Shown here piece by piece: positions 32,819-44,700 of a DNA stretch of 64,000 nt; within the stretch, counting starts at the first letter, position 1, and the number at the start of each line of letters is the position of its first letter. Below the pieces are notes generated by a model. It saw only the letters and a program-made list of their open reading frames with translations. It was not told where the DNA came from and did no database searches. Origin of the DNA: Corythucha ciliata (Eukaryota; Arthropoda; Insecta; Hemiptera; Tingidae). The translations under genes and the position numbers were made by a program. The DNA is taken from positions 18,081,009 through 18,145,008 of the forward strand of contig CM075938.1 of the NCBI GenBank assembly GCA_038030265.1, in the 5' to 3' direction.

Positions 32819-35800
32819 TTAATGATGAGTAGCTATGCACTCGTCACAAATGTATACTTTGGACAATGAGAGCTTGAGGGTGCCTTGACGGAGGCATGAC
32901 GTGTGGAACCAGTGGCTACAAAGAGCGCATAAAATCAATTTTTCTCCTACGCCTGTGCATCCGACCCCTTTCCTACAGGGGCCATTGGTACTTTCGTCCC
33001 AATAATTTGTAATCAATTGGGATAAATACTCCGCAGTGTTCTTCCCAATTTCTGGCACCATATAATTATGGTTCACTTTTGCAGTTCGGTTTGACTGGAA
33101 ACTCTCAATTTCATATTTTTTCAACGCTGATTTATTGAATGAATACTGCTTTGGGAGAGGCCCCGGTTTTTTCATGTATTTTTCAATTTGGTCCCTCATA
33201 TAAAGGCGGTAATCCAGTAAATCGTACATGCTCAAATCTTTCCAAAGACTATCATCTCCCTTCAGGTGCATATCAGCAAAGATACAGCTATAAATCCCTC
33301 AGTCATAACTATTTTTTTGCACATTCAAATCTTTAGGAGCACAGATCATCCATTTGTCCACTTGTTCCATCTCTTGGTCACGTCCACTGAATTTGAAGTA
33401 GTTTTTCATTAAAAATGGAAATTTGCTGACTCTTTCTCTTACTACAGATATAACTGAAGGCAGACTGTCCAAATACAAAAAGACGCCGTGTTTTTTTATC
33501 GTGACAATGAGAACGCAAAGACCACACTCTATAACTGGGTACAGGACCATGTCATTGTCAGGAATTCTGTGCCTCAGAAACATAGCCAACAATATTTTTA
33601 CGTGATCTTTGTCATTGTAATCCCCCCAAAAAATGTTCTCACTTGAAATTACGTTAACACTGCCTTTGCTGTTTTCATGAATGAGTATTCTCAAGTAAAT
33701 TTCAAATAATGAGTCTCAAAGAAATGATTCGGATGGGGCGGAACGATTAACCCCAGACAAACATTGTAAATGACTCGGATTAACCTGCACGCCAAATGTA
33801 ACGACAGCTCTGTTTTTTTTTCTATTTCATCGAAAGTATCACTTGCCAGGAGAGAAAATTTTGTCGAATCGTCGGAATCACTCGAGGAGACGGCTAACGA
33901 TTGTTTTATTTCACATTGTTTGGATTCGGTGGCACCGATGAGGGAAGAACAGTGGACATTATCAAATGACAATGATGTGTTCTCCTTAGGAGACACAAAT
34001 CTGTTTTTTACGCTCTGACTTGAACTGACCAGAGTCGGAACGAGCAATGATATATTTCCCTCACCATCCTTCCCTTGACGGATAACTGGGGAGTCATCAG
34101 CCGCTTCGACGACTTTGAGATGTGCTGGGGTGTTTTTCCTCCCAGATCTTCCCTTTTTCCCTTTTTTTAATAATATTGTTAGTTTTAGCTTTTTGTTCGT
34201 AGCAACCTCGTTTCCTATTGCAATTTGGGCTGCCTTGACATGGTGACACCCCTTTTTTGCATGGCACGTGCAGCTAATCTTTGGGAAAAGAGTCACCAGA
34301 CACTTGCATTTGTCCTCCGAAATGATGAAGACTCTTTCTTCTGCCACAAGTCTTACCTTTCCTTCAAGGACCAGCCTCTTGGCTGCACTGAAATGGGTAA
34401 ACGGGTGTTCATCGTTCAAATTGATTTTTCTTGGAGCGAAATCCTTGTAAAACAATACGGCAAGTCATCAAGAGGTACCACGGAAATCGGGTAGCGGGCA
34501 TTCACCGGATCGCGCCCGAATAATTCCACGTACTCAGCTTTGAGGGTGAAGTTGCCCATTCCACATTTACCGCGCGAAATTTCGTTGTCATAAAACAAGT
34601 CCAATTCATACAAGCATAAGAAAAGAACTTGGGCGGGAAGTTCTTTGTGTCCAGAACACCGTTTAATGACAGCATTGAAGCTTTCTGCGGGATTAATCGT
34701 AACAACACTCCTTCCTGTATACGCGTCATAATTTGAATTACCCACTTGGCACTTGTTACAATGTCGTTCATTAAGTAAGCGCTGAAATAATTCGAAAATT
34801 CTTCCGACCACTGCTCTTTCATCAGCTCGTACTTCATATGGAACGCTTCCTCTGTGCTGGAATCTAGAAGATCCCACACGTGTGATGTATACGTCGCTTC
34901 ATCGTCTTCTGAGCATGTTTTTTTGTTTTTCACTCAGAACCAAACATCTCGTTGGATGTGGTTCCAACAAAAAAACTTAACCATTTCTGGCCATTCCTTA
35001 GCAATTGCAGTACTAATGGCTCTCTCCCTGTCCGTAACAATAATCAGAGTCTTCATTCCTGGAAAAGCTTCGCCTAAAAATCGGAAGAAGTTCCGGTGGA
35101 CAGATTCAGTTTTTTTGAGGTGCATTAAGTAAGCAAGAGGTATGACAGGTGTTGACTCAAATAAGGGATGAGAGTACGTTAAGACGTATAGGTAGAAATC
35201 CCCAAGAAGGAAAGTTGTGTCGTAGTACAACAAACATTTGGGTAATTGGGAAATTTCTACAAATTCAGCTAACGCCTCCGAATTGTAAAAAATAGCTGAA
35301 AATTCAGGAATTAGCGTCATTTCCTGTAAGAAATCAAATTCTTCTTTCAATACGAAGAGTCCGAGTATGTCATCTCCCGAAACACTCTTTCTCTCCCTTT
35401 CGCAAGTGGTCGTGTTTGACACTTGTTTGGTGTTCCTGGGATGCAGGACGGGCTCCAATGCAGGATGAACATCATTATCACACTGTAGACGTTTATACTT
35501 TTTGTGACGTGGTTCCGTCAAGTGTTCTTTCTGTTTTTTTAGTTGTGATTTCGCAGTCATTACATGAGGAATGTGCAGACCTCTTTTTCGATTGCAGTGG
35601 GGTTTTCTGACAACATTATCTTTTGAACCTGTGTAATGTATCAATGTGGGGTTTGATTCATTTTGAATCGTGTACGCTCGGCGGGAGAATTCGCCTCCTG
35701 ACAAATCAGTGTAGTACGAACACGTAACGACTGCATTATTCCTGGGAATTTTTTTCCTGCCATTGTCTCGCCATTGATGCTGATCGCTTTTCCAGTCTAG

Positions 35801-35971
35801 AGGGCTATCACGATTGAAATAAATATATATCTCTCCTGGACTAGGGAGGACAGGAGGAACTGAAGTGGTCTGAGAAAGGTCGAAATTTAAAAGATGGGCA
35901 TGGTATTCTTCCCATGGCAAAGGAAACTCCGCATTGCTATGTACAATATTAACAAATCCGGCGTTAGACAT
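32819..35971 (-). pseudogene. decayed MULE transposon: transposase-SWIM-Ulp1-PHD protein
   Basis: Successive minus frames form one former protein. The first part (35971-34934) has a basic linker and a MULE DDE region: LLYYDTTFLLGDFYLYV, TLIIVTDRERAI and FFCWNHIQRDV. A second part (34933-34460) continues it with INPAESFNAVIK. Next comes a SWIM zinc finger (CTCHAKKGCHHVKAAQ, about 34270), then a papain-like Ulp1/C48 region (VLIVTIKKHGVFLYLDSL, then NSYD-stop-GIYSC near 33300). Last is a PHD-like finger (CTGVG, ILCALCSHWFHTSCL, YICDECI; stop 32819). Breaks are in-frame TGA at 34934 and 33299 and frame changes near 34750, 34450 and 33720, so it is dead. Terminal repeats were not found. Confidence 0.82.
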
Positions 35972-36908
35972 AATTGCAGCTGGAATTTATCGACCAACGG
36001 CCAAAATAAGTAGTGCTAAATACTCATGCTCGTTCTAATATACGCATACTAAACTTTTACATGAAAAAGAACGGCGAAATAAGGGACAATATACAAGAAC
36101 GGCGAGAATATTGTAATGATGGGGGAGAATCAAAATGAAACTGAAAAGCCACGACGACAACCGGTAAAAAAGATTTTAAAAAAATTCTCATACGCTTACC
36201 TCTTAACTAACTACTCGAAGATAGATCTGCTGACAACGACACTGAAATCAATAAACAATAAGGCACGCAAAACGGAAAATAAAGAAGATGTAATAGAGAG
36301 AGAGAGGCGAAAGGCAACTTCCTCGGCAAGCCGGCCGGCATCCCCCACCAATATAAATTGTGAGTTCAGCAGAAACACGCTCAGATCACGCCCCACTACC
36401 AATGACAGGTCCCATCACAGATCCTGCACCTGTGATTAAGAGTAACCCAATGGTAATGAATGCAACAAATGAGAAAAATAACAAAATAACATCCCACAAA
36501 AAAAGATGATGATTATAGCAAATCGCACTGCATTCCGGATTGGCCAAAAGCACGCGGCCTACAATCTTTGAAAATCAGTGAAAATTAATAACTCGAAAAA
36601 TAATAATAAGAAGAGAAGAAAAACTAAACTAACAACAAAAACATTGAACGATAAACATGCTGGCGGCCAGCGACCCACCGGACAATCGTAAAAAATGGCA
36701 CAATGAAGCGGTCGTGAAAGGCGGACCACCGGCTCCGTCATAGGCTCAATTGCCGGGCTGATGAGACTAGGACCGAGAAACTCAAGTCCAAGTAGCTGAA
36801 GGTTTTGAGGTCGAAACGGAGGCAGGACCGCGAACTAGATTCCATGTTATTATTACAAAAAGTTACAAACACAGCTAAGCAAACCGAATAGTAATCAAAT
36901 TTTGATGG
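35972..36908. other. gene-free stretch between MULE and hAT elements
   Basis: A-rich sequence with only short open frames and no motif recognised. The last 20 bases (TCAAATTTTGATGGCTTGTA) belong to the 154-bp repeat into which the hAT element inserted. Confidence 0.45.
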
Positions 36909-36916
36909 CTTGTACT

Positions 36917-39603
36917 CAGGGGTGCGCAAATTACAGGTTTTTGAGTAATTAATTACAAATTACTTCCAAAAAAGAGGATTAATTACAAATTACCAATTAC
37001 TTTTCACTTCCACGAATAATTACAAATTACAATCACTGTAATTGAATTACTTTTTCAATTACCAATTACCCAAGAGCTGGATTGGTGGAACACGCAAGCG
37101 TCTTGCTCTTGTTCACTGTCATTTTTTTAGTGCGTCCAGCCAACAATCGAACGTCAGAACAGATCTTTGAGATAGAAAGCAGGCGGAACAGCATATCCCC
37201 AAGATGCCAAACGCGTCGCATGAGTAGGGTTGCGAAATGTCCGGGATCAAATTTGCTAATTTGGCTAATTTTGCCCCACATCCTTGTCTGCGAACTGTCA
37301 CGGGGAACCCCGGATAGTCATAGTTTGCTAATTTGGCTAATTCGCTAATGGCTGATTCGTTGCTTCGCGATGCAACTTCCAGACTAAAATTAAGAAAAAA
37401 ATCGCTGATTCGCGGTACACGGAGTCCATTCTACGAATAAATTGTGGAAATCAACGCAAAAGTGTTGTATTAGGGCAAACCCCGCGGTTAAAGTTGAGAA
37501 AACACGCTATAATATTGACAAATAAAAGACGCTTTCAGGTTAAAATTCGACGAAAAAATGGCAAATTCACAACTGAGCGTACGAAAAGGGGAATAGGATG
37601 CTGATTGGCCGCAAAATTAGCACAAAACACTATTTCACAGCTGAAATTGGGAAAAATCGCTAATTTGCAATTTGCAGATATAAAGTTGTGGAACAACTTA
37701 ATTCGCGGATACAAAATGAAGAAAATCACTAATTCGCGGCAAAAATTGAAAAAATCACCAATTAGCGCAGCTAAAATTAAGAAAAACGTCAATTTTCAGT
37801 TCAAATTGGGGAAAAGTGCAAATTCTCGCAGTTAAAAATGGAAAAAATTGCTAATTTGCAGCTTAAACTGACTCAAACGCCAATTCTTGGCAAAAATTGA
37901 CAAAACTCGGTAGGTGATTCACGGGTTGGAAACGCTGCCATGCTGCTAAAATTGAGAAACATCACTAATTCTCGAAATAAGTGTCGTGTAATTTATAATT
38001 TAAAAATGATGATTTTTTGACAGAAATTGGTGGATAGATGTAAATGTTTTGGTTTGAAAAAAAAATTCACATTTATAATTTAAATTCGCACCTTCTGAAG
38101 GCATTTTTGTGGCTAAAATTCAGAAAAATGGCAAATTCATGCATGGCTATAGTACAATGTTAAAAAATACGCTAATTCACGGCTAGAACCGAAAAGAAGC
38201 AATAATCTATATCTATAAAAGTTATACAAAATTGCTAATGCGGAGGTAAAATGTGAAAAACCGCTAATTTGCGGGTAATATTTAGAAAATAGAATAATCA
38301 GCCTGGTCAAAATTAAGAGAAAGGTTAATTTTAAGCCTAAAAATTGAGAAAATTGCTAATTCGCGGCTAAGAATGGAAAAAATCGCCAATTTAAAGCTAA
38401 AATTGCGCCAGACGCCAATTTGTGACTGAAATTGAAAAAATTCGCTAATTCACAGGTTTGAAACGCTACGACGCGTCGCCTCTACAATTTAAAAAAAAGC
38501 GCTAATTCGCTTTTGAAATTGAGAAAAATTCTAATTTGCGCTAAAAACTGAATATACGCCAATTTGCGGATTCTGAAGGCAACTTTTCAGGCTGAAATTG
38601 AAAAAAAACGCCAATTTGTGGCAATAGGTGAAGAAACCGCTAATTCGCGAGTAAACTGAGAAAAATCGGTCATGCATTGCGTATGGTGAACCAAAAAAAT
38701 CCTAATTCTTGAAAAGTCCCTCTATTTTGCGGCTAATGTTGAGGAAAACACTTAAGAAAAACGTTAATTTCCAGCCGGAACTGAGAAAAGTGCTAATCCC
38801 TTGGTAAAAAAATTAAAAAATCGGTAATATGCTGCTAAAATTGAGGAAATAAACGCCAAAACTCGTGGATAATTAAGAAACATCGCTCACGGGATAAAAA
38901 CGATACTTTGCTGCTAAAGTTGAGAAAATGCGCAAATTCATGGCTATGTTAGGGGGTGGGGCAAAACCGCTAATCTGCGGCTGAAATTGAGAAGAACAAT
39001 ACACTCGGCCAAAATTGAGAAAAGCGCTAATTTGCGGGTAGAGTCCAAAAATAGCCCTTAACTGAGAGATTGAGGCTATGATGAGGCCAGCAAGATGTCC
39101 AGATTCAAGATTGTGCTGGCTGGGTGGAATGATGGCAAAAATGTGAAATTACCCGCCTCTTTTCAACCTTACGAGATTTCAATCTGATACCCCCCCCCCC
39201 CGGTGACAAATTCCTACTTACGCCACTGGTATGGGGTTTCGATCTTTGAAACTTGTGTATACCGTTTTTCTCAAATTTCAAATTGGCAACCCTAAGCTCG
39301 AGGATATCGCTCGTGTCATAGTTGCTTTGAAACTCTTATTTTTCAGAGAATTTCATGCAAAAACTCCTCCATAAGCTCCAAGTAAGGCGCGAAATAGTAC
39401 CCGCTGAGTTTTCGAAGTAATATTGGCTCTGATGATGGAAATGTAATTGGTAATTGTTAATTACAAATTACTTCGAAAATGTGCTTTTAATTACAAATTA
39501 CCAATTACAATGGCGTGTTGTTATCAATTACAAATTACCAATTACTAATAGTAATTGAATTACGTAATTCAATTACATGTAATTCAATTACTGCCCAGCC
39601 CTG
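36917..39603. mobile_element. non-autonomous hAT element loaded with minisatellite
   Basis: The ends CAGGGGTGCGCAA and CTGCCCAGCCCTG are hAT-type inverted termini. Both sides carry the perfect octamer CTTGTACT (36909-36916 and 39604-39611), and removing the element restores the 154-bp repeat unit. Subterminal zones (36930-37075 and 39430-39600) consist of clustered TTACAAATTAC and AATTGAATTAC motifs in both orientations, as in transposase-binding subtermini. No transposase frame exists. The interior is family A minisatellite in inverted orientation. Confidence 0.92.
37330..39060 (-). repeat. family A minisatellite inside the hAT element
   Basis: Diverged 28-31-bp units of the form GCTAATTCGCGGCTAAAATTG followed by AGAAAAA, the reverse complement of the unit at 4800-10720. 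Confidence 0.85.
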
Positions 39604-39890
39604 CTTGTACTGCCACCTGAGTAGAGTACAATTACAGAAAATCAGCCCAGTCGGAACGCTTTACGGAGAGTTATGGGCTGGTCCGAAGAATTCAACTCCG
39701 TGCGGTTCGAGGAGAGGGTGGTCAGCAAATTACCGGATCGTCATCAAATTTTGATGGCTTGTACTGCCACCGGAGTAAATTATAATTACAGAAAATCAGT
39801 CCAGTCAGAACGCTTTACGGAGAGTTATGGGCTGGTCCGCAGAATTCGTTATGTTGGTCCGCAAATTAGGAGGACCCGATACATAATGAA
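39604..39890. repeat. 154-bp tandem repeat, inverted copy
   Basis: Nearly two units (GTACTGCCACCTGAGTAGAG..., CAGAAAATCAGCCCAGTCGG, GGAGAGTTATGGGCTGGTCC) opposite in orientation to 28620-29020. It is the host site of the hAT element. Confidence 0.82.
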
Positions 39891-40070
39891 AGTGTTTGAG
39901 TAATGAAGACTGCGTGATTTATGATTCAGGGATTGTGTGGAGGACCTCACGATACTTCCATGTTCCCGTTTTTGGCATTCATCAATAACGCACGGGTACA
40001 AAAAAAAAATAAACAAGAAAATAAATTAATTAGACTGATTCAATATATCCATCTAAAAACAAGAAAACTT

Positions 40071-40246
40071 CCTTAGCCGTACCAATTTTTTCAGTCCTCC
40101 GACCCCTCCGATTTCATGCTGGTTAAGGGGTAACAAGGGCGCGTTAGTCGAAAAATGCGTAATTAAACTCGAGCGCCCATATGTTACCCTTTAACCAGCA
40201 TGAAATCGGAGGGGTCGGAGCACTGAAAAACTTGATACGGCCATGG
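40071..40246. mobile_element. palindromic MITE
   Basis: Arms of about 65 bp (CTCCGACCCCTCCGATTTCA then TGCTGGTTAA on the left and the complement on the right) surround a short centre at about 40140-40185. The outer portions CCTTAGCCGTACCAA and TTGATACGGCCATGG are also inverted. The target duplication is unclear. Confidence 0.75.
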
Positions 40247-40735
40247 ATGTTTTTTTTTTTGTATCTGTGCGTTCGAATCCGAGCCCTAGTTATATCACTG
40301 GAACCATGTACTTTTCGATGATAGCGCTCCTTTGCATTTTTTAAATAGACTAAATTTGTGCCAATTTAAGCCCAGTTGTATCTCCGTACGACTAATAGTT
40401 CCTGAGATATGACCCGTCAAAAATTGACCATTTTCTGCCGCTGACGGAAAATTGGCTGGAGCCTGAAGCTGGAAAAACGGATAAATGTTTGGTGCAATCT
40501 CTTTCAGATAAACCTCCATCATTTCCTAAAAAAATCTTGAAGATTCCACGTTGGGTGTTGGCACTGCACGAGATTGAATTTGGATTTGAGGGCCCTTTTG
40601 TTAGATTTTCTGAAATACCTCTGAAACCATCGATGTAGACTAATCGTTCTTTTAGGCTTAGTTTGAAGAGCACAAAAAAAGTCACAACAAATTCCATATT
40701 TGCATATCTATTTTAAGAAAGAGTGAATGGAGAGT

Positions 40736-40887
40736 CGTATTGAATAAAAATGAGCTTGACCTTATGCTTGCATTTTTTCAAGTGTGTGATCATTAATTTA
40801 TGAATACAAATTACCATTTTCATTCATAAACTTATGTGTACTAAATGAAAATTGGAGTATAGGGTCATGCTCTTTTTTATTCATACG
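40736..40887. mobile_element. short MITE, 25-bp inverted ends
   Basis: Left CGTATTGAATAAAAATGAGC and right GCTCTTTTTTATTCATACG are inverted; the pairing extends to TTGACC/GGTCAT. The centre has a second small inverted repeat (TTTATGAAT/ATTCATAAA). It is 152 bp with no frame. Confidence 0.7.
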
Positions 40888-41006
40888 GCTTAATAAGTTA
40901 AGAAATTCGCCCCAGAAAGCGTCTCTAGGCTGGGACAATACTCGATTGACAAATGCAACCTGCCCCGGGGAAGAACGCCCCTCAAGGGTCCGCTACCCTC
41001 AAAGTG

Positions 41007-41038
<32 letters not shown>

Positions 41039-41776
41039 TCGATTTCGGTCGTTTCTCTCAGTTAAAGCGCTTTTTGTCCGAAAAAAAAAAATCGAACCCC
41101 GACATATTAATCAATAAACAAATCGGTACAAATAAATATTTATTGTCTTTCTGAGAGCCTATACTGATCATTTTACACAGAACATTATATTTATTCATTT
41201 ACTCACGATATTTCTGCATTGAAAGGGCGCAATTTAGTACTTTAAAATACAGCAATTCACTCTATTGAGAAGGGGTGGGGAAGAGGAATAGCTACCTTCA
41301 CAACGCTATAATATGCTTTTAATTAATCTGCATCTGATGGGCTATGTAGTACTCGGGGGTAACAAATGGTACATAACTTTTTTATATAATAATTAATAAC
41401 AGTCAAACAGCGAATTACGATTTAATTTAATAATAAAACATAATAATATTATTATTGCGGTGATTTCCTTTAAAAAAGAGTGAATAACATACGGAGGACA
41501 TCTTGCAGCGTTATTTTATAAAATCGAATTACATAAAAATGAAGTAACATAAATTATCCTGCAAGGTAATTAACAAAAATTCGTAATACTATCGCTAAAA
41601 ATTGTTTTTGTACACTTATATACAATAATAATGTTATTAATAATTTATAGACTGCTCTTAGAGCTTGGAATATTTTTTTGAAAAGTCTTTTAATAATGAC
41701 TTACGAGTTTTATTTACTAAAATTTATACTTTGTTTTAAAAACGGAAACTACGCTGGATCAATACCTAGTAGTTAT
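40888..41776 (-). other. u-shaped 3' flank and 3' UTR
   Basis: Just downstream of the u-shaped stop codon the sequence is AT-rich with several possible poly(A) signals on minus (TTTATT on plus near 41138, 41190 and 41709). A 24-bp A run lies at about 41009. No other gene is seen. Confidence 0.5.
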
Positions 41777-44700
41777 TTAAGTGACAGGCGTGCCTGCGGC
41801 TTTAGTCGTTTCACCTAAATGACTCGAACAATAGAATTTTTTGTGAGCGATAAACGTCGACAAATAATTGAACGAGATATCGCACGACTCGCAATAACGA
41901 GGCCCCCCTGTTCTTTTGTTGTTATTCACCGTCGTTGCAATTGACAAATCATCCGGTAAATCGGGCGGCGTGCGTCGAAACGACGCCGCCGAGGGCGAGG
42001 AACTTGGTCGATGACTCGGTGACGAGTCGTCGTCACCTTCGATTTTTACCTGAGGAGGAGTCGTCGTCGTCGTAGTCACCGTCGTTGGGGAAGTCGCGGC
42101 AGGTACTGACGGTTCTTGTTTGACAGTGACTTTTTGTTCCTCCTCGTCGACGTCAACGTCGATGTATTCTTCATCGTCGGTGGCTCGTTTCTCTTCGTCG
42201 ACAATTGTTTCTTCTTTGACTTTGACGGGCTCACCATTGCAGGGCGGTTTACTAGCCGCGACGGAAGATTTAGTTTTTTCATCGGCGACAGCCGGCGATT
42301 CCTGAGCGACGGTGTTTCCAGGGGTCTCTTCGACGATGCACGTTATAAAATTCTCTTCCTGTAAACAAAAACAAAATTGGCCGTTTAATAAAAATTCAAT
42401 CCGACAGTGCCGGCGGTGGGCCTGTTCTCAAACTTACGTTTACGTCAGAAGGTCGTTTATCAAAGTGCATGCGTATATGAGTGCGCATGCCTCGTAACGT
42501 GTTGCCCTTGTATGTGCATATTGAACAAACGAAAGCCTTAACCCCGATATGAGTGTCCATGTGTTTTTGGGCTGCGCTAGCCGTCGGACTGGTCACTGGG
42601 CAGCACGGACACTTCCAGCCGGTGGATAAATTCGAGCACTGATGGTCAGCTCCCGTTGAAGGCATCTATTTTTAGGGTGGAAATAGAATCGTCAGAAAAT
42701 GCCAATTTTTAAATCGTTAGACAACCTTACCTTACACTTATGGCAGCGCCGCGGCTTTTCACCGTCGCCCGGATTCCTTTTCGGACAGTAATACGTTTGA
42801 TGAGCGGTTAAATTATCGAAGGAGGTGAATTTAATTCCACAGGCGGCGCATATAAACTGGTACATCGTCGGCTTCGATGTAGACGGCACCCCGCTGACAG
42901 ATGTTACAGGACTTTTCGCTTTTATCACCTCCTTAGGCGAGGCCGTGGGTGGTGGAGAAGGCTCCATCGGACTGGGGGATGTTTTCTCATCCTGACTAGA
43001 CGGTTCAGTTGACGCTGAAATGACGGGCGTCATCGCTTGTTTTCGCGCGGAGCAATAATGTTTTTTATGGGCGACGTAGTTTTCATACTTGTAGAAAACT
43101 ATATTACACTCTAGACACTTGGAGTCGCCCTGTTTGACGAGGACTTGCGGTGGAGGAGGGGCGGTGGCGTTGGCGGCGGCTGGTGGTGGGAGATCTGCTG
43201 GGGCGGATGCGGTGGCTGCCGCCGCGAATCGAAGTGCCATTTCCGAGGTTAATAACGGAAGAAGACCGGATTGAGACAGGATATCGGCCGGCGCTGTTCG
43301 CGAGGATGCCATTTGTGGGATGGGCAGGGAAAGGGGTGGAAGACCAGGAGCGGTGGGGATAAGACCCGGTGGAATGGGTGGAACTGTCTTACTTTTAGAG
43401 AATCGAGCGTTATAAATTGCGGTCAAGTGCGGGATTAACTCAGGCGGAAACGGAAAATTAGGGTAGTCCGATTTTAGCTGAAGATTGTCCATTTGAGACT
43501 GGGTAACCGCGGCTAATAGGAAATTCTGCAAACTGATATTATTGTTGTCCTTATTATTCACCAACACTTCCGGTGTATTCCTGTCAGATCGTGGCATTTT
43601 TGAAAAACCGTTAGGAGTCCGCCTCGGAGATTTGGAGTGTGGGGAGGAAGATATCACGGAAGACTTGGGACTAGGGCTATTGCTATGCGTTGACTCGGTG
43701 CGAAGTCGTTTTCCTTCGCTGCGACGCGACGAAGCTTGTTGGGCTGACGAGGACGAAAGGGCAGGGGAGAGTGGGGCGGGTGAAGGCGAGGAGCACGTTG
43801 AAGAAGTGGACAGAAGGAGGGGAATGGACGGGGCGCAGATAATGTCTTCGTGTTCGGGCGAAGCTCGGTGCCTGTTATTGGTCATAATTTGTCGATTCTC
43901 CTTCTCATCTTCACTCATATCGACGACGATCACATCTTTTTCTTCGCTTTTTCTGCAGCTTAAGTCTAGTGGGGTGGTTCCTTGAGGCTCTGGGGGTTTC
44001 GACGGTTTCTCCACAGGTTTTTGAGCCTAAAAAGACAAAATAAATGCTTGAAAAGTAAGCACATTGAACTAAAATGCAAGAGAATTCACCTGAGGGGGTG
44101 ATTGGAATGAAGGGGGTCTCGGAAGTTTTACAGCCACAGGCCGTGGAATTGTCTGAGCGACTGGATGAAGCGTACCGTCTGGAAGCAACAGGTAGGCAGT
44201 ATCGGGTGAGTGAATTCCAGCGGCTGTTGGGCCCGGTAGAAAGCTGGCTCCTTGAATCGCCGAATACGGCACAATGAGGATTGGATTTGTAGGTAGAGCC
44301 AGAAACGGATGGTCAACCGCTGACGGGGTCGAGCCATCAGTTGGACCACTGCCGCCGCTTCCACCACCACCTGGACCTCCACCGACGACGACAATACCCG
44401 AGCCACCACTGCTTCCAGCCGTTCGCGAGTGTTGGCTTTCTCCACCGCCGGTTGACGACGGACGAGCACCACCACTATCGCCGGGAGACCCGGGATTTTC
44501 ATCCACCTTTGTTTTCACCACGTGTCGAGTACTACAGTAGTGCATTTTATGAGCCCTTCAATAAAAAAAAATTGAGGCGTTAAACACGTCATTTAAAATA
44601 ATCCACAGAACAGTCTCACCTAAAAGTTTTACTGGAAGAAAACCGAATATCACAGTCCTGGCAGTAGCGGTCAACCGCTGTCTGAGTGGGCGACAAACTC

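Noticed and set aside
34934..34936. TGA read as a recoded codon in the MULE protein
   Set aside because: It falls where a tryptophan is expected, the element has several frameshifts, and the intact genes here use TAA, TAG or TGA as stops, so recoding is unlikely.
40260..40280. Box B-like GTTCGAATCC suggesting a tRNA or SINE
   Set aside because: No box A or cloverleaf lies at the right distance upstream.
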